A DNA stretch of 60,403 nt. Source: Candidatus Methanofastidiosum methylothiophilum. Its GTDB lineage: Archaea; Methanobacteriota_B; Thermococci; Methanofastidiosales; Methanofastidiosaceae. A program made the translations under genes and the position numbers. The stretch is taken from the NCBI GenBank assembly GCA_001587595.1, contig LNJB01000002.1:15419-75821 (forward strand), in the 5' to 3' direction. The notes beneath the pieces are model-generated. The model did not search any database and was not told the origin of the DNA. It saw only the letters and a program-made list of their open reading frames with translations. Below, one piece after another: positions 6,035 through 13,837 of the stretch. The stretch's first letter is position 1, and each line of letters opens with the position of its first letter.

Positions 6035-7867
6035 CTAGAATCCTATTCGTCCTATCCTTTGGATCTTCTTCATTATCTCATCTGCAATCTTATCAGGATC
6101 ATTTGATCCACTAATATAGAAATTGTTAGTTATGTTGTTGCCGCCTTTAGGGCCATTCCCTTTGAAGGCCAGAATATTGTCGTCTGGGTGGAATTTGATG
6201 ACATCCCCTTTGCTTGTGATCAGGGCGTCATTTACGCTCTTGGTGATCTCCCCAGTTGCAGAGTTGACATAGCCTATCAGTCCGCCTCCCGCACTGCTCC
6301 TGACAGTTTCATAGGTGTTGCCACCACTTGAGAAGGAATTGGAAACGTATGCACCTCCCCTCTCTGGGCCTTCATAGACTATATCATTTCCGGCTTGGAC
6401 CCTCTCAGATGATCCGAAAGTCCTGCAACCTCCGCCTCCTCCACTACCACCGCCACCACCTTGGCCAAGTGAGGCATGAAATGAGCTTATCGTGCTGTTG
6501 ATGTTTGCTATTGCCGATGCTGCTGTGTCGCCAAGTTTACCAATTGCGGGAGTAGTTGAATTAACTGTACCGTTTAGATTTCTCGTTGAGTCTGTCTGCC
6601 TAAGCACTGTTTCTAGATATTCCCTGGCTGACATTATCTCGGTATTTCTAACGCTTATACCTTCTGAGATTGTTTTGTTCTCATCTCTTTTTGTTTTTGT
6701 GCCATCGTCTCCAGGAGAGACTCCGTTTGCCTGATTTCTAACATAAGTTTCATAGGGTGTCATCTGCGAGGCTTTATCCGTCTCTACTTGTTGACCTGCC
6801 CAGTCCCAAAGTGCTGAGCCTCCTGGATCAGACATTCTCAATCCCATATTTATGATCTTATCCAGGTGCAATGTGCCGATTATTGTCTGCATCCTTTCCA
6901 AAGCACCGTTAACAGATTTTACCATAACACTCACCCTGTCAAAGGCATTGGCAATAGAATTAATGGCCTCTTCCTCATCTGTTAGCCCGGTGAGCTTCAT
7001 TGTCAGGGTACCCAGGGCGGATCCACAGTTCCAGACTTCAGAGAAAAGATTTCCAAAGCTCGTAACAAGTGGTTGGATCTTCCCAGTTTCCATTAGTGTG
7101 GATAGCTTTGTTGCTATGGAGTCTAAAGTAGGGGCCATCGATTCCAGCATTTCAGATCCGAAAAGCTTTTTCACGTTGTCGAACTGATTCTGGTAATTCT
7201 GCAATATTCCAGCTGCTGACTGCCTCAAGGCTTCTGAAGATCCGCCAAATGTTTGTTCCATGACCTGTTTCAAATAGAGATACTGGTTTGCTGCATCCAA
7301 GGTTTTTAGCTTAGTTTCGTCTAAGGTTAATCCCTGTCTTTTCAACTGGGTATAACTCCCATCTAACGCTTGATTGATCATATTTGTTGCACTGGTCAAA
7401 TCAATTCCCTTTGCAGCTGCAAGATCTTCGGCCATTGATAGTATTTCAAGGGATTTTTTATAATCCCCTGTTGAGGAAATCAAGGTATTGAAGGATTGCC
7501 TTATTTCATTATCATCAAAAGAGGTCATGGCCTCATGCTTTGATATAACAGATTCAACATCCTTTGAATATGCTTGAAGGCCAAGATTTTGGAATAGATT
7601 TTGGGTCTGCGATTGGAATCTAGATTGGGCAACTGAAAGAGTTACCATTTCCTTTGCTAATCTTTGGACTGCGGATACTGCCGCAACACCATAGTTAGCA
7701 ACGATCATACCTCCGGCGGTTTCAGCAGCCCGACCAAGAGAGGACATAGCCCCACTCACTCTTGAGCTTTCTTTCTGCAAACCACCTAACGCACCGCTAA
7801 CGTTCTTCAGCGGCCCACTTGCTCTGTCTTCAGCAGTGACGGTAATTTTCACGTTTTGTTCTGCCAT
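6035..7867 (-). CDS. phage tail tape-measure protein
   Basis: A 610-residue protein. The start is taken at MAEQNVKITVTAED because AAGTGAT lies just upstream; a GTG nine bases earlier is the alternative. The N terminus (VKITVTAEDRASGPLKNVSG) and the region at about 115-220 match the TP901-type tape-measure core. A glycine-rich linker lies near residue 475, and the C terminus has the NNFYISG segment typical of tape-measure proteins. In tailed viruses this protein sets tail length and is threaded through the tube; using the usual rule of about 0.15 nm per residue it would fit a tail near 90 nm. No tube, sheath or baseplate gene lies beside it. It is the clearest virus structural gene in the element. 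Confidence 0.8.
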   Translation of the reverse strand: MAEQNVKITVTAEDRASGPLKNVSGALGGLQKESSRVSGAMSSLGRAAETAGGMIVANYGVAAVSAVQRLAKEMVTLSVAQSRFQSQTQNLFQNLGLQAYSKDVESVISKHEAMTSFDDNEIRQSFNTLISSTGDYKKSLEILSMAEDLAAAKGIDLTSATNMINQALDGSYTQLKRQGLTLDETKLKTLDAANQYLYLKQVMEQTFGGSSEALRQSAAGILQNYQNQFDNVKKLFGSEMLESMAPTLDSIATKLSTLMETGKIQPLVTSFGNLFSEVWNCGSALGTLTMKLTGLTDEEEAINSIANAFDRVSVMVKSVNGALERMQTIIGTLHLDKIINMGLRMSDPGGSALWDWAGQQVETDKASQMTPYETYVRNQANGVSPGDDGTKTKRDENKTISEGISVRNTEIMSAREYLETVLRQTDSTRNLNGTVNSTTPAIGKLGDTAASAIANINSTISSFHASLGQGGGGGSGGGGGCRTFGSSERVQAGNDIVYEGPERGGAYVSNSFSSGGNTYETVRSSAGGGLIGYVNSATGEITKSVNDALITSKGDVIKFHPDDNILAFKGNGPKGGNNITNNFYISGSNDPDKIADEIMKKIQRIGRIGF

Positions 7868-7953
7868 AGTTATCACTTATTGATATAGTATGCATACTAT
7901 CTGGGGAGGGTCTTGAAAAAGAAAAGAGGGCAAAAAGACTATCCAATTAATAC

Positions 7954-7978
7954 ATATATCTGGCAAGAATATTTTTAT
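7954..7978. repeat. 25-bp direct repeat, copy 1
   Basis: Identical over 25 bases to 8126-8150, 172 bases away. It contains TCTGGCAAGAATATTTTT flanked by AT-rich TATA-like ends. It lies in the 289-base gap upstream of the tape-measure gene. Possible roles are tandem promoters or operators for the tape-measure transcript. Confidence 0.8.
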
Positions 7979-8125
7979 GCTTTTGCTATTTTGAGATTCA
8001 AAAAGATAAGGCCAAAAGAAAATATAAAAAAATAGATGGGCGGCTTCACGAGATAATAAACGACTGAAGATCCTATTTACAAGAAGACGAAAGAAGTTTT
8101 CTTTCTGCAACTTGCAGTACTACTT

Positions 8126-8150
8126 ATATATCTGGCAAGAATATTTTTAT
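8126..8150. repeat. 25-bp direct repeat, copy 2
   Basis: Second exact copy of the repeat at 7954-7978. A 13-base palindrome, CTGCAA-C-TTGCAG, lies just beside it at 8105-8117. The segment between the two copies has an open frame on the minus strand (7877-8110), but it looks non-coding, so the gap is best read as regulatory. Confidence 0.8.
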
Positions 8151-8156
8151 ATCTTC

Positions 8157-8324
8157 CTATTGCGCTAATAGTTTTTTCTTATAGTAGAGAACTACCTGTG
8201 GTGTCCAGTCCGGGCCTAAAAGATAAGCTGATTTTCTCAAAGACTTCCCATCCTGTAAATGCTTTTTACACATCTCGATCTGTTGTCTGGTAAATTTAGA
8301 ATTTCTTCCTCTTTTGCCTTTCAT
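8157..8324 (-). CDS. 55-residue helix-turn-helix-like protein
   Basis: Starts MKGKRGRNSKFTRQQIEMCK and ends KKKLLAQ. The pattern FTRQQIEMCKKHLQDGKSLRKSAYLLG resembles the helix-turn-helix of Hin/transposase-type or homeo-like small DNA-binding proteins, followed by WTPQVVLYYKKK. The ribosome-binding site GTGATC lies just upstream, overlapping the end of the preceding gene. It stands directly before the repeat-containing gap upstream of the tape-measure gene, so it is a candidate regulator of that transcript. Role inferred from position. Confidence 0.65.
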   Translation of the reverse strand: MKGKRGRNSKFTRQQIEMCKKHLQDGKSLRKSAYLLGPDWTPQVVLYYKKKLLAQ

Positions 8325-8332
8325 CGAGATCA

Positions 8333-8692
8333 CTATCTTCTCTTTTTGTTTGACCAGTCTTCAATCTCAAATGTTTTATATTTTGGAGGCTTTTGAACTG
8401 GTGGATCTGTTCTTTGAATTCTCTGCCTCTGCCTCTTTATATAAGATGACTCCATCCCGGAATAAAATTGCCCATTCCACTCAACATTAAATCTTGCGGA
8501 TGGATCACAAGGTGGGGCTACTTCTTTACACCAATCCTCATATTTTTCTCCGACCTGGCCTGCATAAAATGAATGTGTCCCTTTGCAGATCGGGCATTCC
8601 ACAAGTACGAGGTATTGCCTGTTTAGCTGAGCGTCACTATACGCTTTTACTTTTTGAACTTCTTTCTTATTATCAACCATATTTACTTTCAT
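8333..8692 (-). CDS. 119-residue zinc-finger protein of the element
   Basis: The start overlaps the upstream stop by four bases (ATGA), with GAGGGA as ribosome-binding site. Residues 32-78 hold a pattern VECPICKGTH, then WCKEVAPPCDPS and FYSGME; the C terminus is basic and proline-rich. The same pattern CPxCxxxH ... W ... C ... (Y/F)Y-G occurs in the upstream gene at 8689-8919, so the two look like tandem paralogues. Probably a zinc-binding nucleic-acid or virion-associated protein; no named family recognised. Confidence 0.65.
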   Translation of the reverse strand: MKVNMVDNKKEVQKVKAYSDAQLNRQYLVLVECPICKGTHSFYAGQVGEKYEDWCKEVAPPCDPSARFNVEWNGQFYSGMESSYIKRQRQRIQRTDPPVQKPPKYKTFEIEDWSNKKRR

Positions 8693-8919
8693 AATTTTCC
8701 CTCATAGTATTTTTTTTTCCAAAATATATCATATTGCTTCTTCAGATTACAAACTGCATTCTTTCTACCTACCCAGATTGCCGGATCGCTTCCCCTCGGA
8801 CCGCCAAGATGTTTGTGTTTTGCGTGGCAATATGGGCAGTTTGGAACTACAAGCCAGAAGAAATCCCCAATAAGGTCTGGCATTAGAAAACATTCAACTT
8901 TGGGTGTTCTGAGCCTCAT
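8689..8919 (-). CDS. 76-residue zinc-finger protein of the element
   Basis: Contains VPNCPYCHAKHKH, GSDPAIW, NAVCN and ends IFWKKKYYEGKL. Cysteines and histidines are placed as in the downstream gene at 8333-8692, which suggests tandem duplication followed by extension of the second copy with a basic tail. The ATG lies after AAAGGTTG. It overlaps the next gene by four bases. Function unknown. Confidence 0.6.
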   Translation of the reverse strand: MRLRTPKVECFLMPDLIGDFFWLVVPNCPYCHAKHKHLGGPRGSDPAIWVGRKNAVCNLKKQYDIFWKKKYYEGKL

Positions 8920-8974
8920 TCAAACAACCTTTTCTTGTTTAATTGGGTGGGGTAAACAAGATAAAAACACAAAT

Positions 8975-9082
8975 TCACGCCGCCTTTTTTCCGACCATTT
9001 CTCTTATTTCTCCTATGGCCCACTCTTTCAATTCTTTCAAGACTTCTTGTTTGATCTGTTGAAGCAACTCATCCTCGCCCAT
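8975..9082 (-). CDS. 35-residue helical peptide
   Basis: Starts MGEDELLQQIKQEVLKELKE and ends MVGKKAA. It has a strong GTGATC ribosome-binding site overlapping the end of the upstream gene, which supports translation. It is an amphipathic helix in outline and may be a small accessory or scaffold-like protein. Very short, so confidence is moderate. Confidence 0.5.
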   Translation of the reverse strand: MGEDELLQQIKQEVLKELKEWAIGEIREMVGKKAA

Positions 9083-9087
9083 CTAGA

Positions 9088-9264
9088 TCACTTCTTTTTA
9101 GTGACTGCCATTTCTTGTATTATCTTGGTCGCTGCTATCTTATGCAAAACGCAGCACAATTCACCCCTCAGAACATCGTCTTTGACGCCAATTGTACTCA
9201 TTATTGTATCTGCAGTCCCTTCAATAATTTCTTTGAATGTTGTTTCAGTTTTTTTATTATCCAT
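9088..9264 (-). CDS. 58-residue protein of the element, unknown
   Basis: Starts MDNKKTETTFKEIIEGTADT, contains LRGELCCVLHKIAATKIIQEM and ends TKKK. GGAG lies before the ATG. It is helical, with a two-cysteine motif. It is followed five bases later by the 35-residue gene, so the two are likely co-translated. No family recognised. Confidence 0.5.
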   Translation of the reverse strand: MDNKKTETTFKEIIEGTADTIMSTIGVKDDVLRGELCCVLHKIAATKIIQEMAVTKKK

Positions 9265-9291
9265 ATTTTATCTCCAAATTATTATATTGGA

Positions 9292-9329
9292 TGGGGTATT
9301 TCAAAAAATAAAAAGATCAGAATACCCCA
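9292..9329. terminator. inverted repeat between element genes
   Basis: TGGGGTATT (9292-9300) and AATACCCCA (9321-9329) form a nine-base stem around a 20-base A-rich loop. It lies between two leftward genes. It may act as a terminator, RNA-processing site or operator; the sequence alone does not decide. Confidence 0.4.
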
Positions 9330-9338
9330 AATATAGCC

Positions 9339-9608
9339 CTAACAAGTAACAGAATGTCCCATAATTTTTTTTACTTCTCCTAGATCGCTTGAAATCTTTT
9401 CAAGGCGACCGCCTATTGATCGAAGCTCATAGGGGAAGTGGGGTTTTACCCATTCGGGGATATAGCCATATTTGGCAATAACCTCATCAATAACGATTCT
9501 CTCCTTTTGCTCCCTTTCTTCTTTTTCTTTGTGTTGGCGTTCTAGATCCAACACCATTTGACGTGTCAGTGGGGATCTGTATCCCCTTTCTTTGTTTTCA
9601 TAGCTCAC
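9339..9608 (-). CDS. 89-residue charged protein of the element
   Basis: I place the start at GTG 9608 (VSYENKERGYRSPL) because AAAGGAT lies upstream and the longer frame to 9713 adds an atypical hydrophobic stretch. The protein has a long charged helix (LDLERQHKEKEEREQKERIVIDEVIAK), then YGYIPEWVKPHFPYE and a second helix. Highly charged helices next to a terminase-like gene recall small packaging or scaffold proteins, but this is inference. No family recognised. Confidence 0.5.
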   Translation of the reverse strand: MSYENKERGYRSPLTRQMVLDLERQHKEKEEREQKERIVIDEVIAKYGYIPEWVKPHFPYELRSIGGRLEKISSDLGEVKKIMGHSVTC

Positions 9609-9751
9609 GCTATTACATCCTTTATATTCTATTTTTAGGGCCAACAGAAAAAAAGAAACTGGCCCTATAATTAATGATCTTGAAAAATGTTGGATAAAGT
9701 TATTATTTTTCATATTTTTTTATTATTGACTTATGGGGATAGACCTATAAT

Positions 9752-10408
9752 CTAGTTTGTGTTATCCTCTTGTTCCTGCAGTCTTTTGGCTTCCATCTTA
9801 TCGTGGACATCTATTATTACCCTCGCTAGGAGTCCAGGATCAGCGCCATCAAGATTTATTGCTACTTTAGATCTTGGAGTAAGTCCATAGGACTCTAACC
9901 ATGCCCGGATTTCTTTGCTGCTCCCTTCTATATTGATATTGAAGCCTTGATTCATTTTATCAAGGAGGAAATTCTGATAAATTAGCAATCTTGCAACTTG
10001 TGAAATTGCTATTGGATCAGTTATTTCATATTCAGATCTTATCATTTCTTGAAGATCTTCATATAGCTTCATTTCTTTTTCATTGAATATTTCAGTACTC
10101 AACTTAGATCTTTTATCCAATTTAGTTAATTTGTTCATAGTGATCATTCTCTTATTAATAGGGCCATGTTTGGAAGATCCTCCATGAAATGTACATCTTC
10201 CATTGGAATTCCCAGTTTTCCAGTTCCTTGCAGCCATGCAAACACCCCGGCCATGGCTTTTATATGCCCCACAATACCCCCCAAGGTAGGAAAATTGCCA
10301 ACGGATCTTATCCAGTTCTTTTTCTGAAAATAAATGTTGACCAGTTATCAGCAAGACCTTATCTCCCCTCGGGATACCTTCTGATTCATTTTGTTTTTTT
10401 GTTGCCAT
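9752..10408 (-). CDS. terminase-small-subunit-like protein with HGG zinc motif
   Basis: A 218-residue protein. Residues 46-83 hold a cysteine/histidine cluster (C46, C57, C72, H75) ending RCTFHGGSSKHGP, the CxxHGGxS-type signature found in many phage proteins annotated as terminase small subunits or HGGxSTG-domain proteins. The middle is helical. Near residue 176 it has GLTPRSK, like the GLTPxSR motif of P27-type small terminases. Small terminases recognise viral DNA for packaging. No large terminase is visible in the element. The gene lies eight bases downstream of the next upstream gene. The assignment is moderate; a plain zinc-binding DNA-binding protein is the alternative. Confidence 0.5.
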   Translation of the reverse strand: MATKKQNESEGIPRGDKVLLITGQHLFSEKELDKIRWQFSYLGGYCGAYKSHGRGVCMAARNWKTGNSNGRCTFHGGSSKHGPINKRMITMNKLTKLDKRSKLSTEIFNEKEMKLYEDLQEMIRSEYEITDPIAISQVARLLIYQNFLLDKMNQGFNINIEGSSKEIRAWLESYGLTPRSKVAINLDGADPGLLARVIIDVHDKMEAKRLQEQEDNTN

Positions 10409-10415
10409 ATGACTT

Positions 10416-10862
10416 TTATGCCAGTTCTGCTTTTTTCAGTTTATTTTCCCCACGGGCGCTGTTATTGAAATAATTGGCTATGTATTCTTTCGTTGTTTTT
10501 ATCTGGTCGGGATCATGCTCATTGACACACCTCAGAGGATTTTCAAATTTAGGCCACCCATCTGGTTTGTTATTTTTTTCCCAAGTTATATCACTCTCCG
10601 CCAGAATGACAGCTTCTTTTATGATATCTTCACTGTTATCAGAAACAAGCAATATCTCAGCTATTTTGTGGACATCCTTCAAACTCTCATCTCTGGTGTT
10701 CATTAGTTCAAGAGCGTATTTCTTCCCCTTTGCTATCAGTTCCCCACATAAGATATTTTCATCTTCATGATCTTCCCTTTCCAAGAGGGTTAGATAATCA
10801 ACATCATGTATGGGGTATTTCACCTTACTAACCCTAAAATACAAAGGATATCTTTTTACCAT
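10416..10862 (-). CDS. 148-residue protein of the element, unknown
   Basis: Starts MVKRYPLYFRVSKVKYPIHDVDYLTLLERE, with GAGGTAATC just upstream as ribosome-binding site. The N-terminal half mixes strands and helices; the C-terminal half is acidic with ITWEKNNKPDGWPKFENPLRC. It is the first gene after the origin-like region and is followed closely by the terminase-like gene, so a packaging or replication role is possible. No family recognised. Confidence 0.65.
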   Translation of the reverse strand: MVKRYPLYFRVSKVKYPIHDVDYLTLLEREDHEDENILCGELIAKGKKYALELMNTRDESLKDVHKIAEILLVSDNSEDIIKEAVILAESDITWEKNNKPDGWPKFENPLRCVNEHDPDQIKTTKEYIANYFNNSARGENKLKKAELA

Positions 10863-10890
10863 TTAGATTACCTCTGTTGTTCCAATTACA

Positions 10891-10990
10891 TAGTTTACAC
10901 GGTTGGAGGCATTTTCTATTACTACCCCTCGCGAGTAGTAAAATATTAGTACTAATGTAAAATAGGTTAAACCGTGTAAACCGTGTAGAT
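10891..10990. other. probable replication origin of the element
   Basis: This gap lies beside the primase-helicase gene and is dense in symmetry. GTTTACACGGTT (10893-10904) is the exact reverse complement of AACCGTGTAAAC (10970-10981). The nine-mer AAACCGTGT is repeated in tandem at 10969-10977 and 10978-10986. TTACTAC/GTAGTAA arms (10919-10925, 10935-10941) flank the palindrome CTCGCGAG (10928-10935). ATTAGTACTAAT (10945-10956) is a perfect 12-base palindrome. Iterons plus AT-rich palindromes next to a replication gene are the usual form of plasmid and satellite origins (compare phage P4, whose alpha protein binds iterons). Confidence 0.55.
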
Positions 10991-10995
10991 ATTTG

Positions 10996-13473
10996 TTATG
11001 TTTCAACAATAACATCCTCCTCAAAATAGTTATTGCTTCCTCTTTTTTGATATATTCCCAATCCTAAGTAAAGTATCGGTCGCTTTCCCATATCTTTTTT
11101 ATATCCTTTTTTTGTCAAGATCTTCCCGAATTTAGTTTGACTCAGAACACCAATACCTTCAGCTTCACAATATTCCTTGAATTCTTCATACAATGTTCTG
11201 GCATCGACATTATAGTCCGGGCCTTCATAACAACACTTTTCAATAAAAGATTTGACTGGGTCGTTTTCAAGATTTGCTATGTTTGTAAGTTCTTGAACTT
11301 TCTCAGGTAGAGTTAATCCCTTGTTAACGCTTTTATCTTCATAATATAATTTCAGACCGTCGACCATCCAGTTTAATATAGCCTTCCTAACTTCAGGCCA
11401 TGTTTTAAATTTCATAGATAGTTCTTTGTCCTGTAGTGCTGCAGGTATTCTATTCTCAAAAGGTATGAACACCGTTCTTTTTATCATGGCGTCCTCATGC
11501 CCTGAATATTTTATTTTATGATTGCCCACAAAGATTATTGTTGAAGTTGGTGTAAATCCTTCTTCTTTTTTGAATAACTCTCTTGTGGTTATTGCGTCCC
11601 CTCCAGTCCAAGTCGTCAGAAAACGTTCATTTATTTTTTGACCATCTTCAGGAACTTCGTGAATTATAACTGCTCTCTTTCCTTTCATCCTCATAATATC
11701 TGATCTGGCCTGGCCTTTGATTGCAGTTTTAGTCTTTTCAAATGTGCCAAAATCACTAGTTGCCAAGTAAATATCTTCTCCCAAAATGCTTGTTAGTGCA
11801 TCTGCAAATCTACTCTTGCCAGCATCAGGCGGCCCATATATGTTAAAAAATTTCTGTTCGTGAAGTTTTCCAGTTAAACAAAGTCCAGCAACTTTCTGAG
11901 TGAATATTCTTACCCCTTCGTCTGGCAAAGCAGTTTTAATGTAATTATCCCAGACTTCATGGGTGGCTTCTGGATCATAATCGACGTCTATAATCTTCGT
12001 TATATAATCTTCTTGCCTATGCGGCCTCAATTCAAAAGTCGTCAGGTCTAAAATTCCATTGTTGCAGCACAATAAATCAGTATCTTGGTCTAACTGATCT
12101 GGCCTTATTTTGATATCTCTAAAGGTATCCAAGACTCCAATCATGGCATCAATTTTATTTTTTGATCTTGATCTTCTGGCCCAATCATAGATCGCATCTA
12201 GCTCATCTTTATTGGTTAGTCCACGTGTTTCGTTTTGAATAATCCCTAATATTGCATCTTTTCCCATCTCCCTAATAATATGTCCATCGTCTTCTAACCA
12301 ACGTTTATCGTCCCACACGTAGAATTTATTTACTTGTGGACATAATCTGAAGAGGTGGCCATATCTTGATATCAGTCTTTCAGCATTTCCCAGATCATCA
12401 TTAGAGAATTTTCTTTTTTCCCATTTTTTGGTAATTCTTCTTATCTCTTCTTGAGGTAGGGGATTGCCAGTCAAGGTTTCATTTGCCAGTAATAAAAAAT
12501 TCTCTATTCGATCTTCATCAAAACCAAGCCCATGTAGTAGTCCAGATAGTCTTGTTAGGTCTTGATTCCTGCTTCCAGTGGGGATAAATCCACCCTCAAA
12601 AATTAATTTTTTCAGTTGTTTTCCCTCGGGAGAGTTATCAATTTGATATTTTTTGTTTATAGTATTTAATAACCACTCTGGCGCAATTTGGGCGGGTACT
12701 TCTTCTGGAGTTCTTTTCCACAGGTAAAATCTATCCCGCTCTAAATGATAAGATCTTGGGGCAATAATATAACCACCGTTGCCCCTCGTGTCAAGACCTT
12801 TCATAAATCTGGCCCGATTTTTAATTTCCACCCCATTTGCTTTGAAGTAATAGTGATATCCTTTCCCAGTTGCAACACTCGGAGTATTTGGGAGTTCTCC
12901 ATTTTGCCGTATTAACTCCTGAAGGGATTCAACACCCTCTGGACCATCAACATCCAGAACCCAAAGATCATTTATTGCCCCCGTTAGTATTCCTATATTT
13001 GCCATTGGCCATCTGGCCCACCATTGTTCAATCTCTTGTGGGGTGATCTTCCTTGTTTGGTATTCTGTCCAGGTATCGAGTAAAGGCATCTTGCTTTCTT
13101 TCTCAGGCTCTATCGATTCGCCTTTGTGTTTCCCCGTTAGGTAATTTTTACCTTTTATTGGGATTACGTTCCATCCGAGAGAATGATAATACTTAGCCCA
13201 AAAAATAGGAGGATCATCGATTGTGGGCATTATCTGAGGATTAGAATATTGTTTTGCAACCCCGCCCCCAATCAAGATCTTTGCATTTTGTTGAGGAATC
13301 TCAATAATCTGGCCTTTGTTGAACGGCCCATAATGTTGAAGATCTTCCCCTATGAATTCTTCAGGTATATCCGCCAACAACTCAATGTAATTCATTTCGT
13401 TTTGATTGGCCTTATCTTTAGGGCCAAAATCTGGATAGTCCTTGCTTTCGCTAACTGCTTCAGTACCGTTCAA
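10996..13473 (-). CDS. primase-polymerase / SF3 helicase replication protein
   Basis: An 825-residue fusion. After a short N-terminal region, residues about 90-280 form an archaeo-eukaryotic primase-polymerase domain: WNVIPIKGK, NIGILTGAINDLWVLDVDG with the acidic DVD metal site, TGKGYHYYF and GGYIIAPRSYH. Residues about 390-500 match the D5_N/P4-type linker (CCNNGILDL). A superfamily 3 helicase follows, with Walker A YGPPDAGKSRF near 544-551, an acidic RAVIIHEVPED strand and TIIFVGNHKIKY as motif C. A C-terminal winged helix is likely. The start is TTG, just after an in-frame stop, with GGTGTGA upstream. Such proteins prime and unwind DNA for phage satellites, plasmids and viruses. It lies between the origin-like region and a winged-helix gene. 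Confidence 0.92.
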   Translation of the reverse strand: MNGTEAVSESKDYPDFGPKDKANQNEMNYIELLADIPEEFIGEDLQHYGPFNKGQIIEIPQQNAKILIGGGVAKQYSNPQIMPTIDDPPIFWAKYYHSLGWNVIPIKGKNYLTGKHKGESIEPEKESKMPLLDTWTEYQTRKITPQEIEQWWARWPMANIGILTGAINDLWVLDVDGPEGVESLQELIRQNGELPNTPSVATGKGYHYYFKANGVEIKNRARFMKGLDTRGNGGYIIAPRSYHLERDRFYLWKRTPEEVPAQIAPEWLLNTINKKYQIDNSPEGKQLKKLIFEGGFIPTGSRNQDLTRLSGLLHGLGFDEDRIENFLLLANETLTGNPLPQEEIRRITKKWEKRKFSNDDLGNAERLISRYGHLFRLCPQVNKFYVWDDKRWLEDDGHIIREMGKDAILGIIQNETRGLTNKDELDAIYDWARRSRSKNKIDAMIGVLDTFRDIKIRPDQLDQDTDLLCCNNGILDLTTFELRPHRQEDYITKIIDVDYDPEATHEVWDNYIKTALPDEGVRIFTQKVAGLCLTGKLHEQKFFNIYGPPDAGKSRFADALTSILGEDIYLATSDFGTFEKTKTAIKGQARSDIMRMKGKRAVIIHEVPEDGQKINERFLTTWTGGDAITTRELFKKEEGFTPTSTIIFVGNHKIKYSGHEDAMIKRTVFIPFENRIPAALQDKELSMKFKTWPEVRKAILNWMVDGLKLYYEDKSVNKGLTLPEKVQELTNIANLENDPVKSFIEKCCYEGPDYNVDARTLYEEFKEYCEAEGIGVLSQTKFGKILTKKGYKKDMGKRPILYLGLGIYQKRGSNNYFEEDVIVET

Positions 13474-13493
13474 AAGTCACACCAGCTGCAGAG

Positions 13494-13757
13494 TTAATTG
13501 TTTTCATCGTAGGCGTAAACCCATTGGTTTATATGGGTCACCGAATTGGGGATTTGCCTCATCGAAAAATATTTCGTATAAGGTCTTTTTTCATCTTTAT
13601 GCTTTCGTAAGATCTTCAAGAATTGCACAACTTGGCAATGTCCCAGATCAACAGATTTGGATATTTCAGAGGCGGTCAGTTCCTTTCCAGAATGGATCAT
13701 TAAAAGATCTAAAATACCAACATCCATTCTTTCTTTATTCCGCTTTTTCATTCCCAT
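13494..13757 (-). CDS. winged-helix DNA-binding protein upstream of the primase
   Basis: An 87-residue basic protein. Residues about 27-55 (LTASEISKSVDLGHCQVVQF) form a helix-turn-helix and the remainder a wing with YTKYFSMRQI. GGAGGATTGAGAAGCC precedes the ATG. It is the first gene of the long leftward operon and lies 20 bases before the primase-helicase gene. It may regulate the operon or assist at the origin. Confidence 0.7.
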   Translation of the reverse strand: MGMKKRNKERMDVGILDLLMIHSGKELTASEISKSVDLGHCQVVQFLKILRKHKDEKRPYTKYFSMRQIPNSVTHINQWVYAYDENN

Positions 13758-13805
13758 GGCTTCTCAATCCTCCTTTTATCGTTAGATTGAGACACAGAAA
13801 ACGTC

Positions 13806-13833
13806 GAAAGTTTTTTATATTAGTTAACACTAA
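13806..13833 (-). promoter_or_regulatory. promoter of the leftward replication operon
   Basis: Read on the minus strand, AATATAAAAAA (13811-13819) is a TATA box about 55-60 bases before the winged-helix ATG. An inverted repeat TTAGT/ACTAA around TAAC (13820-13833) sits directly upstream, where a TFB-binding element or operator would be. Confidence 0.5.
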
Positions 13834-13837
13834 AAAC

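Noticed and set aside
7877-8110. Minus-strand frame of 77 codons before the tape-measure gene
   Set aside because: Starts with TTG without a good ribosome-binding site, has odd phenylalanine-rich composition and spans one of the two exact repeats; the gap looks regulatory.
8813-9349. 178-codon plus-strand frame in the element
   Set aside because: It runs antisense to two well-placed small genes with ribosome-binding sites and has shadow-like composition.
9609-9713. N-terminal extension of the 89-residue gene
   Set aside because: Hydrophobic low-complexity start without a ribosome-binding site; the GTG at 9608 has AAAGGAT upstream.
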